Source: an uncultured Prevotellaceae bacterium
Lineage (GTDB): Bacteria; Bacteroidota; Bacteroidia; Bacteroidales; Muribaculaceae
Direction of reading: 5' to 3'
Assembly: GCA_900317835.1 (NCBI GenBank)
Contig: ONIL01000015.1
Coordinates: 1 to 64,000 of the forward strand
DNA length: 64,000 bases
In this document: positions 57,332-64,000 of the stretch, piece after piece
Numbering within the stretch: the first letter of the stretch is position 1
How the letters are laid out: every line of letters starts with the position of its first letter
Translations under genes and position numbers: made by a program
Notes under the pieces: model-generated
Seen by the model: only the letters and a program-made list of their open reading frames with translations
What the model was told of the DNA's origin: nothing
The model's database searches: none

Positions 57332-58831
57332 TTACCTTGAAGTGGCTCGCGCTGAGGCCAGTATGATGATAAGCGAGGCAGCAAGGCCGTAATAGACGGC
57401 ATCGCCAGGTAGCGCAGTAGCATTAGCCAGCAGCATGGAAATCACACCGACAGGCATCGAGAGGAGCACGTGGATTGGCTTGAATCGGCCTGGTAGCCAA
57501 AGGGCAAAACTCAACGGGAACAGGATGGCTACGGCACGCAGGCCCAGCGACAAGAACCCCAGATCGTTGATCAAAGTGCTGTGGAACAGCAATGTCGCAA
57601 TCACGGCCGCCGCGAGGATGCCCACGATGGAAAGTCGCGTCTGTGTCAGTGGCGACAACGGCGACGCAGTCATGCCCATGCGCCGCTTGAAGTTGCCGTA
57701 CACGTCCCGAACCAGGATTGTAGCAGCTCCAAGCGACAAACCGCTGCCGCATCCCAGGATGTTGATAAGCATCGTTCCCAGCATCAGGCCGCCCAGCCAT
57801 GCCGGTAAATACTTGAGAATGAAAGCCGGAAATGCCTGCGCCGAGTTCTCGATGACGCCAATGCCTGCTGGCAGCTGTTCTCCGGCAGATTTCAGCAAGT
57901 TCAACTCATCGGCGGTGACGTAGTGCCCACGCATGTAGATGCCCACAAGGGTGCACGCCGCACCGATGATGGGCATGAACATGGAACACAGGAAGGCGCC
58001 TCGACGCGCCTTGGGTGTGCTGGCGGCCGACCAAATGCACTGGGCATAACTCTGTGTGCACACCACGCCCAACACGAGCGACAGACAACCGCCCAAGTCC
58101 TTGAACACGCCTCGGGCAAACATGCTGCCATAGCGCTGATGGATGCTCTCGATATCAGTTAGGCCGTTGAGTTGGGCGAGGGCAGGGGAGTGATAGATGT
58201 TCTCCACACCATCTCGCAGTCCAGCCAGTCCTCCCGCCACATGCCAAACCACGACACCGGCGGCCAGTGAACACAGGTACAACAATACCAACTTGACAAT
58301 GCCACCCGCTCCTGCACTGCGTATGCCGCCAAACAGTACCATCAGCATGATGAGCACGGCTCCAGTGATTGAGGCCCATAGCGTGGGAATCCCAAACAAA
58401 CTGCCAATCATCGCCGATGACGACAGCACCTGGGACATGATGCTGATGAAGATGCCGATAAGGAATAATATGGATCCCACAGTCTCGGCCTTGCGTCCAT
58501 ATTCGCGACTGACCACCTCGAGCAGGGTGTTGCACCCGCTGCGACGCAATGGTCCCGCGTAGAACAGGCCAAGCACGAGTGAACCCAGTCCCGCCCCGAT
58601 GGTGAACCACCATGCCGACAGCCCATAGCAAAACGCCAGTTGGGCCGTGCCAATGGTAGACTGACCACCAGCCAGCGTGCCCAATAGGGCTCCGCATACC
58701 ATCCAACTGCCCGCATTGCCGCCAGTCGTGAAACTGTGTGCATCCTTCACCTTGCGTCCTGACAGCCAACTGACGGCCAGCAATAGCGCGATGGTAATGA
58801 TGACTCCAATGAGATGTATTGTCGATACCAT
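57332..58831 (-). CDS. Sodium:solute symporter (SSS) family transporter
   Basis: A 499-residue protein with about thirteen membrane segments, opening with an outside helix and GGNAGSWMVCGALLGTLAGG, the SSS family helix. It couples sodium to solute uptake; the substrate is not clear. A -7 box lies at 58859-58866, divergent from the amylase gene. It might serve the nearby sugar locus, but no motif proves this. Confidence 0.88.
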   Translation of the reverse strand: MVSTIHLIGVIITIALLLAVSWLSGRKVKDAHSFTTGGNAGSWMVCGALLGTLAGGQSTIGTAQLAFCYGLSAWWFTIGAGLGSLVLGLFYAGPLRRSGCNTLLEVVSREYGRKAETVGSILFLIGIFISIMSQVLSSSAMIGSLFGIPTLWASITGAVLIMLMVLFGGIRSAGAGGIVKLVLLYLCSLAAGVVVWHVAGGLAGLRDGVENIYHSPALAQLNGLTDIESIHQRYGSMFARGVFKDLGGCLSLVLGVVCTQSYAQCIWSAASTPKARRGAFLCSMFMPIIGAACTLVGIYMRGHYVTADELNLLKSAGEQLPAGIGVIENSAQAFPAFILKYLPAWLGGLMLGTMLINILGCGSGLSLGAATILVRDVYGNFKRRMGMTASPLSPLTQTRLSIVGILAAAVIATLLFHSTLINDLGFLSLGLRAVAILFPLSFALWLPGRFKPIHVLLSMPVGVISMLLANATALPGDAVYYGLAASLIIILASARATSR

Positions 58832-58858
58832 GAAAGTTCCTTATCGTTTCTAGGAGTG

Positions 58859-58866
58859 CAAAATTA
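58859..58866 (-). promoter_or_regulatory. -7 promoter box for the SSS transporter
   Basis: The minus strand reads TAATTTTG, 27 bases before the ATG at 58831. Confidence 0.5.
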
Positions 58867-59073
58867 AACAAAATTGCATTCATTTGGCCCAATTTGAAAC
58901 AGTGAAGTAGCGTTTTGAATCCAAATCAGGTGAGAATCGATGAAAAATCATCATGAAATATTCTTAGATTTATATTGAGTTAATTTTGTTATAATTAATT
59001 GTAAATAAGATTTTTAGTATTTTTAAATATTTAGATTTTTCTTTATAATTGCAGATGAGAGCTTTTTTATGTG

Positions 59074-59081
59074 TACCTTTG
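59074..59081 (+). promoter_or_regulatory. -7 promoter box for the amylase gene
   Basis: TACCTTTG, 27 bases before the ATG at 59109. The 200 bases upstream are AT-rich with no other clear signal. Confidence 0.55.
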
Positions 59082-59108
59082 TAAAAAATCAAAAACAATA
59101 AACAATAA

Positions 59109-61007
59109 ATGATAACCAAAATGAAACGAATTCTTTCTTTTACTTTCGCGTTAATGTTTGCTTTGCTCGCAACTGCGGCGGTCTATGAGCCGACGTTGAC
59201 GAGCGATAGCGAAGTATGTGTGTTCTTTGAGGCCAACAATACAGTCAATGACGCTCCCAAGATTTGGGTGTGGGCTGGCAATACTGATGGCCGAGACTAT
59301 GTGGGCACGTCCTGGCCTGGCCCCTCGATGACCTACATGGGTGATACCCAGAGTGGCAACAAAATTTACAAATGGACCTATACTGGCACGTTGACAACGC
59401 CAACAGGTCTCATTTTTACATGGAACAATGAATCGGGCCGAGTTGACGGTACGTTCACCAATCATGGCTACTATGTCATGGGACAGTTGACTAAGGTGAT
59501 AGGCGCAGGTGAAAGCACCTTCGTCCCCAATCAGAATGTCATCTATCAGCTTGACCTGTATAACTTTACCAGCCAGGGCACCCTTGCAGCCGCGCAGCAG
59601 CGCCTTGACTACCTCAAGGACCTGGGCATTGATATCATCTGGCTCATGCCCATCCATCCTCGTGGAATTCTGGGCCGCATCGGTTCACTGGGCAGCCCCT
59701 ATGCTCCCCGCGACTATCATGCAGTGAACAGTGATTTCGGTACTATGGCCGACCTCAAGGCCTTTGTCAACGCAGCCCATCAACGTGGCATGCAGGTGTG
59801 GCTGGACTGGGTTGCCAACCACACTGCCAAGGACAACGTGTGGATCACTGAGCATCGTGAATACTATAACTCGACACTCACCAGTCCCAACGGCTATGGC
59901 GACGTCTATCAGCTCGACTACAGCAAGGAGGCTACCCAGCTGGCAATGATCGAGGCGATGGAGTACTGGATTGACCAGGCCGACATTGACGGTTATCGTT
60001 GCGACTACATTAGCAGTAACACGATTCCCACTGAGTTCTGGACCCGTGCCATCAAGGCGTTGAAGGAGTACAAGCCCGGCAAGACCATCACCATGCTGGG
60101 TGAGGGTGATATGGCTAACAGCGTGCCGCGCCTGCTCGTGTGCGGTTGGGACTATGACTATGCCTGGGGCTTCCAGTCGCAGCTTGTCAACAACAAGAAC
60201 AACCCCGCGGGCGTGCTCAACCAGTGCCGCAACCTGGTGAGTGACCTGCGCTTTATCGACATTAGCCGAATGGTTTACCTCACCAATCATGACCAGAACT
60301 ACAACAGTTCGATGCAGACCCAGTATGGCAACAATGTGTATGCTTTCACCGTATTGACGTTCACGCTCTATGGTATGCCCCTGTTGTATAATGGTCAAGA
60401 GACGGGCTATCTGTTGAATCGCAAGCTGGACTACTTCAACCGCACGCCCATTAACTGGAACTCAGTTGACAGCAAGATGCAGAACACCGTCAAGGCCCTC
60501 ACTGCCCTCAAGCACAGCTGCGATGCCCTCATCGACAATGGCAACCGCGCGAGCGAGGTGCAGTTCATGAACACTGGCAACTCCAATGTCGTTGCCTATC
60601 AGCGCAGCCACAATGCCCAGAAGTGCCTGGTGGTGCTCAACTTGAGCTCTAGTACTGTGAATACTACGGTTACGGGTCTTGAAGCCGGTGAATGGAAACT
60701 GGCCATCGATGTGAATAACTTGTCGGCTGGATTGACCTCAACTCCTGTGAACTTTTACTCGACTCAGAGTTTCTCTATACCCGCCAATGGCTACAAGGTG
60801 TATATTAAGGGAGAACCTGCATCCACTGTCATCAGGGGCGATATCGACAACAATGGTGAAGTCAATATTGCAGACGTTAGCAAACTGGTTGACATTATCT
60901 TGGGTGCTACTGTCGATGACGAGGTACTTGAGCGTGCCGATGTGAATGCCAATGGTGAAGTCAATATTGCTGACGTTTCGGCATTGATTGATATCATTCT
61001 TTCTTAA
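59109..61007 (+). CDS. GH13 alpha-amylase with starch-binding and dockerin-like modules
   Basis: A 632-residue secreted amylase (ATG at 59121 is an alternative start). After the signal peptide (about 5-24), residues about 32-125 resemble a CBM26-like starch-binding module. The GH13 barrel (about 145-500) has all four regions: DWVANHT (D233), GYRCD with nucleophile D299, GEGD with acid/base E332, and NHD with D395. A C-terminal beta domain follows, then two dockerin-like repeats (DIDNNGEVNIADV and DVNANGEVNIADV) at about 578-632. It hydrolyses starch outside the cell. The SusR-like regulator gene starts 57 bases downstream. Confidence 0.93.
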   Translation: MITKMKRILSFTFALMFALLATAAVYEPTLTSDSEVCVFFEANNTVNDAPKIWVWAGNTDGRDYVGTSWPGPSMTYMGDTQSGNKIYKWTYTGTLTTPTGLIFTWNNESGRVDGTFTNHGYYVMGQLTKVIGAGESTFVPNQNVIYQLDLYNFTSQGTLAAAQQRLDYLKDLGIDIIWLMPIHPRGILGRIGSLGSPYAPRDYHAVNSDFGTMADLKAFVNAAHQRGMQVWLDWVANHTAKDNVWITEHREYYNSTLTSPNGYGDVYQLDYSKEATQLAMIEAMEYWIDQADIDGYRCDYISSNTIPTEFWTRAIKALKEYKPGKTITMLGEGDMANSVPRLLVCGWDYDYAWGFQSQLVNNKNNPAGVLNQCRNLVSDLRFIDISRMVYLTNHDQNYNSSMQTQYGNNVYAFTVLTFTLYGMPLLYNGQETGYLLNRKLDYFNRTPINWNSVDSKMQNTVKALTALKHSCDALIDNGNRASEVQFMNTGNSNVVAYQRSHNAQKCLVVLNLSSSTVNTTVTGLEAGEWKLAIDVNNLSAGLTSTPVNFYSTQSFSIPANGYKVYIKGEPASTVIRGDIDNNGEVNIADVSKLVDIILGATVDDEVLERADVNANGEVNIADVSALIDIILS

Positions 61008-61064
61008 AAGATTTGTGGTAGTAGCCAGGGGTGATTGTTGTGCCGGCGGTAATTCAAGAAGGGC

Positions 61065-62717
61065 ATGAATAGAACCATAATAATACGTGGATGTGTGTTG
61101 GCAATACTGATGGGCTTGACTGCCATCGGCGTGATGGGCTCCACTCGGGATGTCGATTTCAGTCGACTCGATAGCCTGATTGCTGCCCAGCCCCAGATTG
61201 TTGCCGACAAGGAGACCCGCCTCGCTCAGATGAAGGCCGACATGATAAGAACTGGTTCGGCAATCACCCGCTATTCCGTAATGAAAAAACTCTATGAGGA
61301 GTATTCTGCTTATCAGTATGACTCGGCATATTCCTATGTGAGCGAATGCTTGAGACTGGCCCAGTCGATGGGTAACGGGCATCTGATGAACGAGAGTCGC
61401 CTGAACCTGGCGCATATCCTGTCCACCGCCTGCCTCATCGACGAGACCCGCAGGACCCTGGGACTGGTGGATGCCACCAGTCTGGATGCCGATCAGCTGA
61501 TCCAGTACTACCGTACGCAAATTGATTTGCTCATCTACCAGGCGGAATACATGCAAGGTACCCAATATGCCGAAGACTGCGTAAAACAGCTGGTTGAGCT
61601 GAGGCGTGGCATCACCAGCATAGATGTGCCGCATAATAATGTGAGCTACCTGCTCACCATGGCCGAGTGTAGTGCCGACGACCAGCATCCGCAAGCGGCC
61701 ATCGACCTGTTGAAGGGGGTGATGACGAATTACAAGAGCGGTGAACGCCTGTACTCGATTATCACAAGCATGATGGCATTCTATTACTCGCAGCTGGGTG
61801 ATACCGACCGACAGATGGAGTACCTCATCAAGAGTGCCGAGAGCGACCTCGAGGGCTGCATCCGCGAGAACACTTCGATGAGGGCTATTGCCGATCGCCT
61901 GTTTGACGAGGGCGACATCGACCGTGCTTACCGCTACATGCGCGTTGCCGTGGACGATGCCAATTTTTATGGCACACGCTTGCGCAACATCCAGTCGTCA
62001 CGCATCGTGCCCAAAATCCTCAGTGCTTATGAGACCAAGCAGGGTCGCAACCATCGCAACATGATGTGGCTGCTCATGGCCATCTCGGTCATCGCGTTGC
62101 TGCTCGTGGTAGGCGTCATTGCCATCTACCAGCTGCTGAAGCGTTATCGCCGCCTGAATGAGCAAAAGCGGGCCATCAACGAGCGGTTGAAGGCTGTGAA
62201 CGGCCAGCTGGGCGACACGGTCGAGCAGTTGCACACGACCAACGGCCTGCTGCGCGAGCGCGAGAAGTTGAAAGAGGAGTACATTGCCCGTTTCTTGACC
62301 TTGTCGAGCCGTTTTATTGACCGTGGCGAGGAACAGCGCAAGGCCCTCTACCGGCTCTACCGTGACCGCAAGACCGAGGATCTGGCACGCGAACTCAAGA
62401 GTACCCACCACGGCAACGAGAACGCGCAGCTGTTCTACGAGAACTTTGACAACGCGTTCCTCAACATTTTCCCCAACTTTGTCGACGAAGTCAACAAACT
62501 GCTGCAGGAAGGCGGCAAGATCGAGGTCAAGAATGGTAAGCGCTTGACTACCGAGTCGCGTGTGCTTGCTTTGATTCGCATCGGCATCACCGATAACCAG
62601 AGCATCGCCAATATCCTGCGGGCCAGCCTGACGACCATCTACACCTACCGCTCCAAGCTCAAAGCGCGTGCCATCAACAAGGACGACTTCGAGGCCCGCG
62701 TCAAAACGATTGATTAA
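61065..62717 (+). CDS. SusR-like membrane-spanning regulator (DUF6377 type)
   Basis: A 550-residue protein: signal segment, TPR-like helical repeats in the periplasm (about 35-310), one membrane helix (about 326-347), then a cytoplasmic coiled coil (about 350-410) and a C-terminal helix-turn-helix (about 490-540, ITDNQSIANILRASLTTIYTYRSK), the layout of SusR-type regulators. SusR of B. theta senses maltose and activates the starch genes. Its place between the amylase and the susC gene fits that role. The ligand is inferred. Confidence 0.82.
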   Translation: MNRTIIIRGCVLAILMGLTAIGVMGSTRDVDFSRLDSLIAAQPQIVADKETRLAQMKADMIRTGSAITRYSVMKKLYEEYSAYQYDSAYSYVSECLRLAQSMGNGHLMNESRLNLAHILSTACLIDETRRTLGLVDATSLDADQLIQYYRTQIDLLIYQAEYMQGTQYAEDCVKQLVELRRGITSIDVPHNNVSYLLTMAECSADDQHPQAAIDLLKGVMTNYKSGERLYSIITSMMAFYYSQLGDTDRQMEYLIKSAESDLEGCIRENTSMRAIADRLFDEGDIDRAYRYMRVAVDDANFYGTRLRNIQSSRIVPKILSAYETKQGRNHRNMMWLLMAISVIALLLVVGVIAIYQLLKRYRRLNEQKRAINERLKAVNGQLGDTVEQLHTTNGLLREREKLKEEYIARFLTLSSRFIDRGEEQRKALYRLYRDRKTEDLARELKSTHHGNENAQLFYENFDNAFLNIFPNFVDEVNKLLQEGGKIEVKNGKRLTTESRVLALIRIGITDNQSIANILRASLTTIYTYRSKLKARAINKDDFEARVKTID

Positions 62718-62872
62718 GCCTAAAATACCCATAATCAGGGTTACCAAACATTGATACGAAGTTTGATTCTTAATCCCCTGTGTTTTATTCAAATCACTGT
62801 TAACCAAAATTTTACAAGTTTTCATTATTTTGATTTTCACTTGACAGCATTGGACGCCCGATTTTGAGGTGC

Positions 62873-62880
62873 TAACTTTG
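62873..62880 (+). promoter_or_regulatory. -7 promoter box for susC
   Basis: TAACTTTG, with TTGG (one mismatch to TTTG) 19 bases upstream at 62850-62853; leader of about 70 bases to the ATG at 62961. Confidence 0.6.
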
Positions 62881-62960
62881 CAAAACCGAACTATTGACTA
62901 TATTGAAATCTAGATTATTCAAGATTTTATCACATTATATTATTAAATTAACCTGTTAAC

Positions 62961-64000
62961 ATGAAGAAGTGTAAAACAAGAATGTTGCAACGCGCTCTGC
63001 TGCTGTGCGCTGCAATGATGCTTGCCCTGGGCATTTCGGCGCAGACCTTGACCTTGACCGGCCACATCGTGGATGAGACCGGCGAGGACTTGATTGGCGC
63101 CAGTGTTGCTGTCAAGGGCACATCTAACGGAAGCGTTACCGACTTTGATGGTCGATTCACCATCGAGAATGCCCCGAGTAACGGAACCCTTGTTGTCTCC
63201 TACATCGGTTATGAGACACAAGAAGTGTCGATCAATGGCCAGAGCCATCTGGAAATCATCCTTGTCGAGGAGCGCTCGCAACTCAACGAGGTGGTGGTTG
63301 TGGGTTATGGCTCGCTGGCTAAGAAAGAGATTTCGAGCTCGGTTGTGCAAATCGATAAGAAGCAGTTTAACCAAGGTCTCGCCAGTGACCCCCTCGCCCT
63401 CGTGGCAGGTAAGGTGGCTGGTCTGAATGTGAGCACTGCCGCTGCTGCCAACCCCAACTCGATGACTGACTTCCAGGTGCGTGGTGCCGGTTCGCTCACA
63501 GCGTCCAATGGCCCGTTGATTGTCATCGACGGCATTGCCGGCGGTGACCTGCGCAACATCGCCACTCAGGACGTTGAGAGCATCACGGTGTTGAAAGATG
63601 CCGGCTCGGCTGCGATCTACGGTACGCGTGGTGCCAATGGTGTTATCCTTGTGACCACCAAGAAGGGCGCCGGTGCACCTGGTGTGACCACGGTGACCTA
63701 TGACAGCTATATCGCTGCCAACTTTGCCAAGTCAAAGCCCCGCATCCTGACGACCGATGAGTTCCGTCGTTCGCGCCGCGGCCAGGACTACGGTGGTGAC
63801 ACCAACTGGTGGGACGAGATTACCCGTCCGATGAGCTATAACCTCAACCAGTACCTGTCAATTGACAGTTCTACCAAGAACGGCTACTTCGGTGCTTCGG
63901 TCAACTACAAGCGTGGCAATGGTCTTGACATTGTGTCGGGCCGTGAGGAGTATGGTGCACGCTTTGTGGGTGAGCAGCGTGTGCTGGACAACTTCCTGCA
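62961..64000 (+). CDS. susC: SusC/RagA-family TonB-dependent receptor, 3' end outside window
   Basis: The frame from the ATG at 62961 is open to the window end (346 residues). It has a signal peptide (to about residue 28), a carboxypeptidase-like domain (about 30-105, GHIVDETGEDLIGASVAVKG), the plug start LNEVVVVGYG, and the family signature GTRGANGVILVTTKKG. SusC-type receptors import oligosaccharides with a SusD lipoprotein, expected just past the window. Placement behind the SusR-like gene and amylase suggests malto-oligosaccharides. Confidence 0.93.
   Translation, partial: MKKCKTRMLQRALLLCAAMMLALGISAQTLTLTGHIVDETGEDLIGASVAVKGTSNGSVTDFDGRFTIENAPSNGTLVVSYIGYETQEVSINGQSHLEIILVEERSQLNEVVVVGYGSLAKKEISSSVVQIDKKQFNQGLASDPLALVAGKVAGLNVSTAAAANPNSMTDFQVRGAGSLTASNGPLIVIDGIAGGDLRNIATQDVESITVLKDAGSAAIYGTRGANGVILVTTKKGAGAPGVTTVTYDSYIAANFAKSKPRILTTDEFRRSRRGQDYGGDTNWWDEITRPMSYNLNQYLSIDSSTKNGYFGASVNYKRGNGLDIVSGREEYGARFVGEQRVLDNFL

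Overview
The window comes from a gut-type Bacteroidales genome, most likely Muribaculaceae or a close relative; this is inferred from gene content, not from a database search. The evidence is: a SusC-type TonB-dependent receptor with a SusR-like regulator; Bacteroidota-type promoters (-7 box TAnnTTTG, often with TTTG about 20 bases upstream); a Bacteroidota-type RNA polymerase omega; DUF349, DUF4924 and TlpA/DUF4369 proteins; a T9SS-like C-terminal tail; and secreted enzymes ending in dockerin-like calcium-loop repeats. No phage, insertion sequence, CRISPR array or rRNA operon was seen.

Layout. 1-1.5 kb: the 5' part of a secreted peptidylarginine deiminase of the Porphyromonas (PPAD) type, cut by the window edge inside a dockerin-like tail. 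1.7-12.5 kb: a long minus-strand run with a 2H phosphoesterase, an FMN-binding lipid-side protein, a MurU-like nucleotidyltransferase, an AmgK-like kinase fused to a RapZ C-terminal domain, prfC, rfbD, DUF4924, a Crp/Fnr regulator, a small outer-membrane protein, a GNAT enzyme and an ABC-F ATPase. 12.5-14.3 kb: an HTH-DNA methyltransferase fusion whose promoter lies in a palindrome, then a VanZ-like protein. 14.5-23.1 kb: a small basic membrane protein, an NSS transporter, recQ, a WcaJ-like glycosyl-phosphotransferase, a DUF349 protein, a cyclophilin and a small unknown. 23.4-26.2 kb: ppdK. 26.3-32 kb: a TlpA-like lipoprotein, a GH3/beta-lactamase fusion and a 5'-nucleotidase. 32.1-37.6 kb: an 1809-residue multimodular starch-binding-like secreted protein. 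37.8-38.0 kb: a strongly folded 6S-like RNA candidate. 38-45.4 kb: recA, asnS, a frameshifted pseudouridine synthase with a Q/R/G/Y repeat region, tRNA-Val, mdh, recR with a 45-residue basic protein, and miaA. 45.5-53.3 kb: a frameshifted GxxExxY gene, DPP-IV, bcp, an acyltransferase, bamD, rpoZ, comF, recX and a patatin. 53.5-64 kb: pyrE, an SRPBCC protein, a GHL10 glycosidase with dockerin-like tail, a sodium:solute symporter, then a starch locus of a dockerin-tailed GH13 amylase, a SusR-like regulator and the start of a susC.

How it fits together. Most of the window is housekeeping. The accessory themes are starch use (amylase, SusR-like regulator, SusC and, about 22 kb away, a large binding-only starch protein), cell-wall sugar recycling (NagZ-like GH3 fusion, AmgK-RapZ, MurU), and surface enzymes with a shared dockerin-like tail (PPAD-like, GHL10, GH13). 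The most interesting items are the PPAD-like citrullinating enzyme with its catalytic set intact, the shared dockerin-like tail without a visible cohesin, the 6S-like RNA, the methyltransferase with its embedded promoter palindrome, and two clean frameshifts.
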